A DNA stretch of 64,000 nucleotides from assembly GCF_027622875.1 (NCBI RefSeq), contig NZ_JAPZVP010000002.1, forward strand, positions 235,006-299,005, read 5' to 3'. Under the pieces are notes generated by a model, which did not search any database, was not told where the DNA came from, and was given only the letters and a program-made list of their open reading frames with translations. The stretch is from Glycomyces luteolus (GTDB taxonomy: Bacteria > Actinomycetota > Actinomycetes > Mycobacteriales > Micromonosporaceae). The position numbers and the translations under genes were made by a program. Of this stretch, positions 1 through 8,343 are shown piece after piece (position 1 is the stretch's first letter; each line of letters begins with the position of its first letter).

Positions 1-273
1 CCCCCCCCGGAACACTCACCGGAAGCACACACCGGGGGGGCCGGACCTCCCGGCCCGCCCCCGCCCGAAAGGTCGTTGTCGCTAGTCGAAGAGCTCTTCG
101 ACGCGCTCGATCTCGAGTGCCCGGTCGCCCCAGCTGTCGAGCTGGTCGAGGCCGGTGCATGCGAACGACACTGTCGGTTGCGAGACAGTGTCGTGAAGTC
201 GTTTTCCGAGTGGCGACGGTGGTAGGCGGTTGCAGCGGGGTTGGCATAGGGTGGGGCGCGTAACTCCCGGAAG
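1..273. other. Gene-free left edge and presumed promoter region of the MoxR/DUF58 operon
   Basis: No convincing gene is seen. The first 60 bases are runs of C and G that may be an assembly edge. The stretch contains one perfect inverted repeat (listed separately) and must carry the promoter of the operon starting at 274, although I cannot pick one clear -35/-10 pair. Confidence 0.5.
165..194. repeat. Perfect 11-bp inverted repeat upstream of the MoxR operon
   Basis: Arms ACGACACTGTC (165-175) and GACAGTGTCGT (184-194) flank an 8-base loop. It sits about 80 bases upstream of the first gene of the operon, which suits an operator. It could also be the terminator of a gene lying left of the window, but no good T-tract follows. 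No regulator binding it can be named from sequence. Confidence 0.5.
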
Positions 274-1023
274 ATGAGCACCCCCTTGAGGTTCCGTATG
301 GCGCACCCCGATACGCAGCGGCGAGCCGCGGTGATGCGGCGTTGGCTGCCCGTGCTCGTGGTGGTCGCGGCGCTGCTGGTGGTCGGGTTGGCCGCGCAGG
401 GGGCCGGGCTGCAGTGGGACGAGGCCGAGGTTCCGACGTCGACGGGCGACCGGGAGTCGCCTCCCGCGCAGCTTCAGCCGTCGCTGGAGATCCCGACGGG
501 TATGGAGAACGGCGAGCCCCGCGACACCTTCTCCTTCCCGTCCTGGGTCTCCTGGGCGGTCCTCGGCCTGCTCGTCGGCGTACCGCTCTGCTTCGTGCTG
601 CTCTTCTTCGCGCGCAAGCTCATCGACTGGCTCGCCGACGCGCCGCCCAGCAGCGGTGTCGGCGAACCCGAACCCGAGTACCTGCACCGGGACTTCACGC
701 TCGTCGAGGAGGCCGTCAACGCCGCCCTCGCCGAGATGGACCTCGGCGACGACCCGCGGGCGGCGATCATGGCCTGCTGGCTGCACTTCGAACGGGCCTC
801 CGAAGCCGTCGGCATCGAACGCGAATCCTCCGACACGCCTTCGGATCTCGTCAGGAAGCTCCTGGTCCGCCACGAACTCGACGGCTCCGCGCTGCACCGC
901 CTCTCCGAGGCCTACCTCCGCGCCCGCTACTCGCCGCACCAGGTCGTCGAGGCCGACCGCGACCAGGCCCGGGACGCGCTCATCGCGCTCCAAGCGCAGC
1001 TCGGCGTCAGGGCGGGCCGATGA
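274..1023 (+). CDS. DUF4129 domain-containing membrane protein
   Basis: A 249-residue protein with two membrane spans (about residues 24-44 and 91-113) separated by a Pro/acid-rich extracellular stretch. A cytoplasmic C-terminal DUF4129 region (about 160-245) contains the typical PRAAIMACWLHFERA-type helix. The family is of unknown biochemical function and is found with MoxR ATPases and DUF58 proteins, exactly as here. ATG 274 is used, but ATG 298 has a better spaced GAGG (288-291) and ATG 334 is possible. The stop overlaps the next start (ATGA at 1020-1023), indicating translational coupling in one operon with the next three genes. Confidence 0.85.
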   Translation: MSTPLRFRMAHPDTQRRAAVMRRWLPVLVVVAALLVVGLAAQGAGLQWDEAEVPTSTGDRESPPAQLQPSLEIPTGMENGEPRDTFSFPSWVSWAVLGLLVGVPLCFVLLFFARKLIDWLADAPPSSGVGEPEPEYLHRDFTLVEEAVNAALAEMDLGDDPRAAIMACWLHFERASEAVGIERESSDTPSDLVRKLLVRHELDGSALHRLSEAYLRARYSPHQVVEADRDQARDALIALQAQLGVRAGR

Positions 1024-1529
1024 AGGACTTCCTCGCCCCGTTCGGGCGCCTGCGGCTGTGGCCCGCCGTCGGCGCCGTCGCGCTGGCCGTCGTGTTCTGG
1101 GGCGCCGCCCGAGTCAGCGGGGTCGACTTCGCGATCTGGCAGCTCGTGCTGCTCTCCCTGGCCGCGCTGCTCGCCAACTCCGTCGTGAACGGGATGCGCG
1201 CCGACACCGAGAAGGCCCCGCCGATCCTCACCACCTCCGTGAACGAACCCAGCTGGCGGCCCTTCACCGAGGTCAACCGCTGGGAGGACCGGCTCATCTT
1301 CGCCGAGGCCAAACCCGGCCGCTTCGAAGGCACGAACGCGAAGCAGCAGCTCGTCGAGGTCGCCTCCGAACGGCTCCGGCTCCGGCGCGGCCTCTCGCTC
1401 GCCGAGCAGCCGGACCAGTGCCGGGAGCTGCTCGGCGACCCCGTGTTCCTGTTCCTCACCCAGCCCGCGCCCGACTGCCCGACCCCTCGGCAGCTCGGCG
1501 AATACCTGCAAGCCATCGAGGAGATCTAA
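1020..1529 (+). CDS. Small membrane protein of the MoxR/DUF58 operon
   Basis: A 169-residue protein of unrecognised family. Residues about 13-55 form two closely spaced hydrophobic segments. The rest is a charged soluble domain. It overlaps both neighbours by 4 bases or fewer (ATGA at 1020, TAATG at 1527-1531), so it is translated as part of the DUF4129-MoxR-DUF58 operon. In other actinobacteria a similarly placed small membrane protein accompanies MoxR, and the present one is probably an accessory of the same envelope-linked complex (inference from context only). Confidence 0.8.
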   Translation: MKDFLAPFGRLRLWPAVGAVALAVVFWGAARVSGVDFAIWQLVLLSLAALLANSVVNGMRADTEKAPPILTTSVNEPSWRPFTEVNRWEDRLIFAEAKPGRFEGTNAKQQLVEVASERLRLRRGLSLAEQPDQCRELLGDPVFLFLTQPAPDCPTPRQLGEYLQAIEEI

Positions 1530-2524
1530 TGTCAGACACCCCGAGCATCAGCCTCGACCAGGTCGCCCACCACGCGAGCGCGGTCCTCAAATCCGTCCAG
1601 TCGGTGATCGTCGGCAAGGACGAGCCGCTGAAACTGGTCCTCGCCGGGATCCTCGCCGGGGGCCACATCCTGCTCGAAGACCTTCCGGGCCTAGGCAAGA
1701 CGCTCACCGCGCGCTGCTTCGCCCAGAGCCTCGGCCTCGACTTCCGGCGCCTGCAGTTCACTCCCGACCTGCTGCCCGCCGACGTCACCGGCTCGCTCCT
1801 CTACAACCAGAAGAGCGGCGAGTTCGTCTACCGCAAGGGACCCGTCCACACCAACCTCCTGCTCGCCGACGAGATCAACCGGACGCCCCCGAAGACGCAG
1901 TCGGCGCTCCTCGAAGCCATGCAGGAGCGCCAGGTGTCGGTGGAGGGCGAGACGCACCTGCTCCCCGAGCCGTTCACCGTGCTCGCCACCTCCAACCCCG
2001 TCGAGTTCGAGGGCACCTACCAGCTTCCCGAGGCGCAGCTCGACCGGTTCCTGCTCCGCGTCTCGTTCGGCTACCCGACCCCTGACGAGGAGTGGGAGGT
2101 CCTGCAGCGGCGCATCTCCCGGCGCGCCGAGTCCGTCGACCTCGACCCCGTGATCGACGCCGCGACACTCGTGGGCATGCAGCGGGCCCTCGAGAACGTC
2201 ACCGTCGAGGACTCCGTCGGCCGCTACATGGTCGCCATCACCAACGCGACCCGCGGCCACGCCCAGGTCCAGGTCGGCGCTTCGCCTCGCGGTTCGCTCG
2301 CGCTGCTGCTCGCGTCCCGTGCGCTGGCCGTCCTTTCTGGACGCGACTTCGTGACCCCTGACGACGTCAAGGGCGTCGCGGGCGCTGCCCTCGCCCACCG
2401 CATCACCCTCAAGCCCGAGCTCTGGATGCGCCGCATCGACCCGGCTTCCGTGGTCGCCGACATCTGCCAGGGCGTCGCCGCGCCCCAGACCGCTCAGGCC
2501 CCCACTTATTCTGTGCCGCAATGA
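1529..2524 (+). CDS. moxR: MoxR family AAA+ ATPase
   Basis: A 331-residue MoxR-type AAA+ ATPase. Walker A is GLGKT around residues 54-58. Walker B is LLLADE at 110-115 followed by NRTPPKTQSALLEAMQE. A sensor motif ATSNPVEFEG and the C-terminal lid with ASPRGSLAL are present. MoxR ATPases act as chaperone-like remodelers for a VWA or DUF58 partner. The adjacent DUF58 gene is the expected partner. The start is supported by GAGGAG at 1518-1523, and ATG overlaps the preceding stop by one base. The stop overlaps the next gene as ATGA (2521-2524). Confidence 0.95.
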   Translation: MSDTPSISLDQVAHHASAVLKSVQSVIVGKDEPLKLVLAGILAGGHILLEDLPGLGKTLTARCFAQSLGLDFRRLQFTPDLLPADVTGSLLYNQKSGEFVYRKGPVHTNLLLADEINRTPPKTQSALLEAMQERQVSVEGETHLLPEPFTVLATSNPVEFEGTYQLPEAQLDRFLLRVSFGYPTPDEEWEVLQRRISRRAESVDLDPVIDAATLVGMQRALENVTVEDSVGRYMVAITNATRGHAQVQVGASPRGSLALLLASRALAVLSGRDFVTPDDVKGVAGAALAHRITLKPELWMRRIDPASVVADICQGVAAPQTAQAPTYSVPQ

Positions 2525-3879
2525 CACTCGCAGGCGATCCCGCGCTGAGTCTGCGCACTGACAGCGCCCGGCCCGTCGGCCGGGTGCAGTCCGAGCCGCC
2601 CATCACGTGGCGCCGCACGCCGGCCCTGACGCGGGCCGTCGCGCTCGTCGCGGTCTGCCTGCTCGTCTCGGTCGCGTTCGGCCGCATCGACCTCGTGCTC
2701 ATCGCCGCGCCCTTCGCCATCGGCACCGCGATGCTGCTCCAGCACCGGCCGACGCGCCCGCCCGAGGCCAGGCTCGTCCCGGTCGACGACGCCACCACGG
2801 CCGAGGGCGCGACGGCCGCCGCGAGCCTCACGGTCGTCAACCCCGAGCCGGTCCCGATCACCACGCTCGTCACCGCGGCCGCCGATCCCTGGATCGACCT
2901 GCACACCGGCAAGGGCGACTTCGCCGAACGCCTCGCCCCCGGGTCCGGGCGCGACATGATCGTCGCCGGGCGGGCCCGCCGCTGGGGCGGCCATCATCTC
3001 GGGCCGATCCACGTCCGCTCGATCGCGTGCGGCGGCCTCCTCGAGACCACGGTGCAGCGCCTGCACGGCGCGACCGTGTGGGTCCTGCCCGTCCCCGACT
3101 GGTTCGACTCGGCCGAGTCCCTGCCGTTCGCCGACGGCGTCACGGGCGTGCACCGCTCCCGCCGCGGCGGCGACTCCGGCGAGCTCGCCGAGGTCCGCCT
3201 CTACCAGCCGGGCGACCGCCTGCGCCGCATCGACTGGCGCACTTCGATGCGCAGCCAGGACCTGTACGTCAACGCCACGCTCTCGGAACGCGACACGGAC
3301 GTGACACTGGTCCTCGACCTCCAGGTCGAGGCCGGCGTCTCCGGCGGCCTGGACGGCGCGGCCTCGATCGCCGACCTCACCGTGCGCGCGGCAGGGGCCG
3401 TGGCCTCCCACTACGCGCTCCAGGGCGACCGCGTGGCCTGCATCGAGTTCGGCGCCCGCGGCCGCCGGATGCGGGCCGGGGCCGGCCGCCGCCACGCCGC
3501 CGCGACACTCCGCTGGCTCGCGTCGGTCGACATGCCGCCGGACCCGCTGCCGCCCTCGCCCGAAATGCTGCGCCGCCAGCTCGCCGGGCAGCGCAGCCTG
3601 AACGTCGTCTTCACACCGCTGCTCACCGACCGCTCGCTGGCGCTGGTCGCCGCGATCGCCCGCGCGGGTCGGCCGGTGCTCTGCGTCGACACCCTGCCGC
3701 CGCACGTCTCGCCGCCCGACCGCACACATTGGACGCCGTACGCGGAGCGGCTGTGGCGGCTCTCGCGGGCCAACACCGTGATGGAGCTGCGCGACCTCGG
3801 CGTCGCCGTCGAGCCCTGGCAGGGTTCGGCGTCGCTCGACAACGTGCTCGCCGAACTGAACCGGAGGCGCTACCGATGA
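2521..3879 (+). CDS. DUF58 domain-containing membrane protein
   Basis: A 452-residue protein with two membrane spans (about residues 37-53 and 57-74) and a cytoplasmic DUF58 domain whose signature YQPGDRLRRIDWRTSMR lies at about 228-244. DUF58 proteins resemble VWA-type substrate-binding partners of MoxR. The gene is coupled to moxR by an ATGA overlap. Its own stop (3877-3879) overlaps the ATG of a repeat-derived mini-ORF, so ribosomes leaving DUF58 meet a relay of overlapping starts before the next membrane protein gene. Confidence 0.93.
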   Translation: MTLAGDPALSLRTDSARPVGRVQSEPPITWRRTPALTRAVALVAVCLLVSVAFGRIDLVLIAAPFAIGTAMLLQHRPTRPPEARLVPVDDATTAEGATAAASLTVVNPEPVPITTLVTAAADPWIDLHTGKGDFAERLAPGSGRDMIVAGRARRWGGHHLGPIHVRSIACGGLLETTVQRLHGATVWVLPVPDWFDSAESLPFADGVTGVHRSRRGGDSGELAEVRLYQPGDRLRRIDWRTSMRSQDLYVNATLSERDTDVTLVLDLQVEAGVSGGLDGAASIADLTVRAAGAVASHYALQGDRVACIEFGARGRRMRAGAGRRHAAATLRWLASVDMPPDPLPPSPEMLRRQLAGQRSLNVVFTPLLTDRSLALVAAIARAGRPVLCVDTLPPHVSPPDRTHWTPYAERLWRLSRANTVMELRDLGVAVEPWQGSASLDNVLAELNRRRYR

Positions 3880-3914
3880 GCCCCCCCTTGACGAAGCTTG
3901 CGAGTCATGAATGA
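3876..3914 (+). CDS. Repeat-derived mini-ORF 1 (12 codons) linking DUF58 to the next gene
   Basis: ATG at 3876 overlaps the DUF58 stop in an ATGA. The frame encodes MSPPLTKLASHE and stops with TGA at 3912-3914, which again overlaps an ATG (3911) as ATGA. It consists of one copy of the dispersed CGAAGCTTGCGAGTC repeat. Nothing suggests a folded product. Its likely effect is to preserve translational coupling across an inserted repeat. That translation occurs is inference. Confidence 0.4.
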   Translation: MSPPLTKLASHE

Positions 3915-3937
3915 GCCCCTCGAAGCTTGCGAGTCAT
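3892..3937 (+). repeat. Two direct copies of a dispersed 17-bp repeat
   Basis: CGAAGCTTGCGAGTCAT occurs at 3892-3908 and again at 3921-3937, each followed by a stop/start overlap. Related copies, on one strand or the other, occur at 24175-24273, 29754-29772 and 54810-54827, giving a family consensus of roughly GGCGAAGCYTGCGAGYC. The two copies here form the body of two mini-ORFs in the intergenic gap. Confidence 0.75.
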
Positions 3938-3943
3938 AGATGA
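3911..3943 (+). CDS. Repeat-derived mini-ORF 2 (10 codons)
   Basis: ATG 3911 overlaps the stop of mini-ORF 1. The frame encodes MSPSKLASHR and ends in TGA at 3941-3943. That stop overlaps ATG 3940 of the following membrane protein gene. It is a second, slightly shorter copy of the same repeat unit. With mini-ORF 1 it makes an unbroken ATGA chain of four consecutive overlaps from moxR to the 3940 gene. Translation is inferred from the geometry only. Confidence 0.4.
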   Translation: MSPSKLASHR

Positions 3944-4554
3944 GCGACATCCGCCGCAGCCTCGTCCAGGCCGTCAGCGAAGGCGCCCGCGACCGACTCA
4001 GAGCGGGCAAGGCCGGCAGCGTGTCCTGGGCCCGCCGCGTCGCGCCCGCCGGTGTCCTGCTGCGGCTGGTGATCGCGCTGCCGCTGTTCGCCGCCGCCGA
4101 GATCGCGGTCCCGCTCGAGTGGGCCGCGGCCGGGTTCTACGTCGGCGCCGCCGCGCTCTTCGCGCTCGCCGCGGTCCTGCGCCCCGGCGGGCTCGCGCCG
4201 ACCCTCGCGATCCTGTTCGTGCTCGCCTCCTGGCTCGTCAGCGGCGCCCTGAACGAAGGCGGGTCGTCCTTGTGGACGGCCACCGCGATCGCGTGCCTGC
4301 TGTATACGGCCCACGCCACGGCCGCCGTGACGCAGCGCTTCCGAACAACTACCGCAATGGACGGTGAGATCATCCTCACCTGGGCCCGCCACCTGGGGAT
4401 CGTCCTTGCATCGACTGTGGTCGTGGCCGGTATTCTGGCCCTGTTCACCGCGTATTTCACCGGTCTCGCGGCCGGTCTCGTCATCGCGGCCGGGATCGTG
4501 GCAGCGGTAACAGTGATCTACGTCCTCGCGCGTTCACTACACAAGAACCCCTGA
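3940..4554 (+). CDS. Polytopic membrane protein, unknown function
   Basis: A 204-residue protein with about six hydrophobic segments after a basic N-terminus (SLVQAVSEGARDRLRAGKAG). No family is recognised. It follows the MoxR/DUF58 operon through an ATGA relay and so is probably co-translated with it. It ends 20 bases before ndh. The start ATG overlaps the stop of mini-ORF 2. A supporting membrane role for the MoxR system is possible but unproven. Confidence 0.75.
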   Translation: MSDIRRSLVQAVSEGARDRLRAGKAGSVSWARRVAPAGVLLRLVIALPLFAAAEIAVPLEWAAAGFYVGAAALFALAAVLRPGGLAPTLAILFVLASWLVSGALNEGGSSLWTATAIACLLYTAHATAAVTQRFRTTTAMDGEIILTWARHLGIVLASTVVVAGILALFTAYFTGLAAGLVIAAGIVAAVTVIYVLARSLHKNP

Positions 4555-4574
4555 GTAAGGACAGAATTGAACCC

Positions 4575-5951
4575 GTGAAACGTATTGTCGTGATAGGTGC
4601 CGGTCACGTCGGTTTCTACGTTGCCGAACGCTTGAGCAAGCTCTTGAAGAGCGATATCAAGCGCGGTCAAGTTGAACTGATGGTCATCGACCCCAACCAG
4701 CACATGACCTACCAGCCGTTCCTGCCCGAGGCGGCCGCTGGCTCCATCTCCCCGCGTCACGGTGTCGTGCCGCTCCGACAGGCCCTCAAGCTCTGCACCA
4801 TCCTCACCGGTGCGGTCACCGAGATCAACCACGCCGAGCGCAAGCTCGTCGTGCAGCCGTTCGTCGGACCCGCCCGCGAGGTCGAGTACGACGAGGTCAT
4901 CGTCGCCCCCGGCTCCGTCACCCGCCCGCTGCCCATCCCGGGCCTGGCTGACGTCGCCATCGGCATCAAGTCGATGGGCGAGGCGATCTGGCTGCGCAAC
5001 CACGTGCTCCAGCGCTTCGACATCGCCGCCACCACCGAGGACCCGGACGTGCGCCGCAAGGCCCTCACGTTCGTGACCGTCGGCGGCGGCTTCGCCGGCG
5101 CGGAGACCCTCGGCGAGCTCGAGGACCTCACGGCGAACATCGTGAAGAACTACCCGATGCTCGACGCCGACGAGATCAAGTGGTACCTCGTCGAGTACGC
5201 GAACAAGATCCTCCCCGAGGTCGGCCCCGAGATGGGCGCCTACGCGGCCCGCGAGCTCACCAAGCGCGGCGTCGACATCCGGCTCGGCACGACCCTCAAG
5301 TCCTGCATCGACGGCCACGTCATCCTCACCGACGGCGAGGAGTTCGACACCGACACGATCATCTGGACCGCCGGCGTCATGCCGCACCCGATGCTCAAGA
5401 AGTCGGACCTGCCGATCGGCCCGCGCGGCCACCTCGAGTGCAACACCCGCCTCCAGGTCGCCACCGGCGTCGAGGCCGGCAAGCACACCGTCGGCGAGGT
5501 CGTCGAGGGCGCCTGGGGCGCCGGCGACTCCACGCAGGTGCCCGACACCTCGGACTTCCCGATGGACTGGTGCACGCCGTCCGCGCAGCACGCCGTCCGC
5601 CAGGCCGCGATCCTGGCCGAGAACGTGTACCGCACGCACGTCGGCCGCGAACTCAAGCCGTACGAGCACAAGTACATCGGCTCGGTCGCGGGTCTCGGCC
5701 TGTACAAGGGCGTCGCGAACACCTACGGCTTCAAGGCCAAGGGCCTGCTCGCCTGGCTCATGCACCGCGGCTACCACCTGTCGCGCGTGCCCGGGACCGG
5801 CCGCAAGGGCCGCGTCCTCGCGGACTGGATCGTCGGCTTCTTCACGAAGCGCGAAATGGTCCAACTCGGTGAAATCCAGGCCGGCCGCGAGCCGTTCGAA
5901 GCCATCGCCGCAGGCACTGACCCCGCACGGGCCGCCAAGTCCGTCGGATAG
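4575..5951 (+). CDS. ndh: Type II NADH:quinone oxidoreductase (NDH-2)
   Basis: A 458-residue flavoprotein that oxidises NADH and reduces menaquinone without pumping protons, at the inner face of the membrane. The FAD-binding GAGHVG is at residues 8-13. A second dinucleotide motif, GGGFAG, is at 170-175. The FAD-contacting WGAGDS lies near 315-320, and the quinone-site-like region DWCTPSAQHAVRQA follows. The start is GTG 4575, preceded by AAGGAC. The C-terminal 60 residues are amphipathic, as expected for membrane docking. A strong terminator follows immediately. Confidence 0.93.
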   Translation: MKRIVVIGAGHVGFYVAERLSKLLKSDIKRGQVELMVIDPNQHMTYQPFLPEAAAGSISPRHGVVPLRQALKLCTILTGAVTEINHAERKLVVQPFVGPAREVEYDEVIVAPGSVTRPLPIPGLADVAIGIKSMGEAIWLRNHVLQRFDIAATTEDPDVRRKALTFVTVGGGFAGAETLGELEDLTANIVKNYPMLDADEIKWYLVEYANKILPEVGPEMGAYAARELTKRGVDIRLGTTLKSCIDGHVILTDGEEFDTDTIIWTAGVMPHPMLKKSDLPIGPRGHLECNTRLQVATGVEAGKHTVGEVVEGAWGAGDSTQVPDTSDFPMDWCTPSAQHAVRQAAILAENVYRTHVGRELKPYEHKYIGSVAGLGLYKGVANTYGFKAKGLLAWLMHRGYHLSRVPGTGRKGRVLADWIVGFFTKREMVQLGEIQAGREPFEAIAAGTDPARAAKSVG

Positions 5952-5964
5952 TCGTTACAGTTGG

Positions 5965-5993
5965 AGCACCACGGGTAAGAGACCCGTGGTGCT
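5965..5993 (+). terminator. Intrinsic terminator after ndh
   Basis: A perfect 12-bp stem (AGCACCACGGGT, 5965-5976; ACCCGTGGTGCT, 5982-5993) with a 5-base loop, followed by TCAGCCTTT. It separates ndh from mtrA, whose Shine-Dalgarno starts only 13 bases further on, so the mtrA promoter must lie within or just upstream of it. Confidence 0.75.
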
Positions 5994-6019
5994 TCAGCCT
6001 TTAGCGAGGTGGAAAACTG

Positions 6020-6715
6020 GTGTCCATGAGAGCACGTGTACTCGTCGTCGACGACGATCCGGCCCTGGCGGAGATGCTCGGCATCATCCTCCGGACCGAA
6101 GGCTTCACCCCCACGTTCGTCACCGACGGCGAGAAGGCGCTTGCCGCGTTCAAGGAGCACCGACCCGACATCGTCCTGCTGGACCTCATGCTCCCGGGCA
6201 TGAGCGGCATAGACGTCGCCAAGGCGATCCGCGGCGAATCCGGCGTGCCGATCGTCATGCTCACCGCGAAGTCGGACACCGTGGACATCGTCCTCGGCCT
6301 CGAATCGGGCGCTGACGACTACATCGTCAAGCCCTTCAAACCCAAGGAGCTGGTGGCCCGCATCCGCGCCCGCCTGCGCCGCGGCGACGACGTCACGCCC
6401 GAACGCCTCGAGATCGGCAAGCCCGGCCTCCAGGTCCAGATCGACGTGCCCGCCCACCAGGTCACCCTCAACGGCGCCGAAGTCAAGCTCACGCCGCTCG
6501 AGTTCGACCTGCTCGTGGCCCTGGCCCGCAAGCCGCGCCAGGTCTTCACCAGGCAGGTGCTCCTCGAGCAGGTCTGGGGCTACCGGCACTCGGCCGACAC
6601 GCGCCTCGTGAACGTCCACGTGCAGCGCCTGCGGGCCAAGATCGAGCCCGACCCCGAGCGCCCCCAGCTCATCCAGACCGTGCGCGGCGTCGGGTACAAA
6701 GCCGGATTGGGCTAG
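6020..6715 (+). CDS. mtrA: Response regulator MtrA
   Basis: A 231-residue OmpR/PhoB-type regulator. The receiver domain has acidic residues D11-D13, phospho-acceptor D55 (LLDLMLPGMSG) and switch Lys in IVKPFKPKEL. The C-terminal winged helix ends RLRAKIEPDPERPQLIQTVR. MtrA is the conserved actinobacterial regulator of replication, cell-wall hydrolases and division. Identity is fixed by the following mtrB-lpqB. The start is GTG 6020 with GAGGTGGA 7 bases upstream; ATG 6026 is the alternative. The stop TAG shares its last base with the mtrB start. Confidence 0.96.
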   Translation: MSMRARVLVVDDDPALAEMLGIILRTEGFTPTFVTDGEKALAAFKEHRPDIVLLDLMLPGMSGIDVAKAIRGESGVPIVMLTAKSDTVDIVLGLESGADDYIVKPFKPKELVARIRARLRRGDDVTPERLEIGKPGLQVQIDVPAHQVTLNGAEVKLTPLEFDLLVALARKPRQVFTRQVLLEQVWGYRHSADTRLVNVHVQRLRAKIEPDPERPQLIQTVRGVGYKAGLG

Positions 6716-8343
6716 TGGCTCCGGATCGGGGCCGGACTCGCGAGAGGCCGGCTTGGCTGCGGCGTCTCGCCCAGGGCGCCGCCCGCTACGCGGGCCGCGC
6801 CTCACGTCCGCTGGTCGACCGCTTCCGGGCGTCGCTCCAGCTGCGCGTGGTCTCCTCCACCCTGATCGCCTCCACGATCCTCGTCCTCATCTTTAGTTTC
6901 GTCGTGGCCGGCTCGGTCACCTCGGGGCTCCTCGACGAACGCCAGGACACGGCCGTCGAGGAGACCGAGAACGCCGCCGAGCGCGCCGCCGAGCAGCTCG
7001 GCACCTTCTCGACCACCTCTGACGAAGCGCTCGCCAAGGCCATGCAGCGGATCGTGAACGAGCTCGCCGAGGACCCGGTCTACGCGCCGTACATCATGCT
7101 CCGCACCGCGGACGGCGCGGTGACCGCGACCCACCCGACCTCGGGCGGCGCCGAACCGAGCGCGGACCTCCAGGCCACGGTCGCCGAAGGCAAGATCGCG
7201 ACCCAGTACGCCGAGTTCGACATCGAAGGCGGAGACCCCCAGCCCTACCTCATCGTCGGCTCCTACATCGACCTGAACATCGACTACGAGATCTACGCGT
7301 TCTACCCGCTCGAATCGCAGCAGGAGGCCATCGGGCTCCTGCGCACCAACCTGGCCCTCGCCGGGGTCGCGCTCGTGCTGCTCCTCGGCGTCATCGCCGC
7401 ACTCGTCACCCGCCTCGTCGTCACCCCGGTCCGCGAGGCGGCCCGCACCTCGCAGCGCCTCGCCGCGGGGCTCCTCCACGAGCGCATGGAGGTGCGCGGC
7501 TCGGACGACCTGGCCCGCCTGGCGGGGTCGTTCAACCTCATGGCCGAGAACCTCCAGAACCAGATCCGCAGACTCGAAGAGATGTCGATGATGCAGCGGC
7601 GCTTCACCTCCGACGTCTCGCACGAGCTGCGCACCCCGCTCGCGACCATCCGCATGGCCGCCGACCTGCTCTACGACAACCGCGACGAGTTCGACCCGCT
7701 CACGAAGCGCTCCACCGAGCTCCTCCAGCACGAGATCGACCGCTTCGAGGACCTGCTCCAGGAGCTGCTGGAGATCTCCCGCTTCGACTCCGGGTTCGCC
7801 TCGCTCGAAACGGAGGCCGTGGACGTCGGCCGCATCGCCGAGGACGTGGTGGAGGGCCTGTCCCGCCTCGCGGGCGAATGCGGCGTCGCGGTCACGATCA
7901 AGAAGCCGCAGCGCCGCGTCATCGCCGAGGTCGATCAGCGCCGCGTTCACCGCATCCTGCGCAACCTCGTGTCGAACGCGATCGAGCACGCCGAGGGCCG
8001 TCCGGTCGAGATCAGGATCGCCGAGAGCGACACGGCCGTGGCCGTGTCCGTGCGCGACCACGGGGTGGGCCTCAAACCCGGCCACGCCGACCGCGTCTTC
8101 GACCGGTTCTGGCGCGCCGACCCCTCCCGCAACCGCAAGACCGGCGGCACCGGCCTGGGCCTCGCGATCAGCCTGGAGGACGCGAAGCTCCACTCCGGCA
8201 CGCTCAAGGCCACCGGCGCTCCCGGCGAGGGCACGCTGTTCGTGCTCACCCTCCCGCTGCAGGCCGGGAACCGGGTCATCAACTCGCCGATCCCGCTGCG
8301 ACTCGAACCGAGCAAGGAGGCCCGCCGTGCGACGCAGGACTAG
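6715..8343 (+). CDS. mtrB: Sensor histidine kinase MtrB
   Basis: A 542-residue two-span sensor kinase. TM1 is at about residues 47-69, followed by an extracytoplasmic sensor region to about 213 and TM2 at 214-236. A HAMP domain follows to about 285, then HisKA with phospho-His 303 in SDVSHELRTPLAT. The ATPase domain has NLVSNAIEHAE (N box), DHGVGL (G1) and GGTGLGLAIS (G2). It phosphorylates MtrA. The start is GTG 6715, overlapping the mtrA stop, which gives coupled translation. The 3' end overlaps lpqB by 17 bases. Confidence 0.96.
   Translation: MAPDRGRTRERPAWLRRLAQGAARYAGRASRPLVDRFRASLQLRVVSSTLIASTILVLIFSFVVAGSVTSGLLDERQDTAVEETENAAERAAEQLGTFSTTSDEALAKAMQRIVNELAEDPVYAPYIMLRTADGAVTATHPTSGGAEPSADLQATVAEGKIATQYAEFDIEGGDPQPYLIVGSYIDLNIDYEIYAFYPLESQQEAIGLLRTNLALAGVALVLLLGVIAALVTRLVVTPVREAARTSQRLAAGLLHERMEVRGSDDLARLAGSFNLMAENLQNQIRRLEEMSMMQRRFTSDVSHELRTPLATIRMAADLLYDNRDEFDPLTKRSTELLQHEIDRFEDLLQELLEISRFDSGFASLETEAVDVGRIAEDVVEGLSRLAGECGVAVTIKKPQRRVIAEVDQRRVHRILRNLVSNAIEHAEGRPVEIRIAESDTAVAVSVRDHGVGLKPGHADRVFDRFWRADPSRNRKTGGTGLGLAISLEDAKLHSGTLKATGAPGEGTLFVLTLPLQAGNRVINSPIPLRLEPSKEARRATQD

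Noticed and set aside
82-171. A 29-codon minus-strand frame with a natural-looking acidic ending (LEIERVEELFD)
   Set aside because: Its GTG start lies inside the inverted repeat at 165-194, there is no ribosome site, and 29 codons are too few to support without conservation data.
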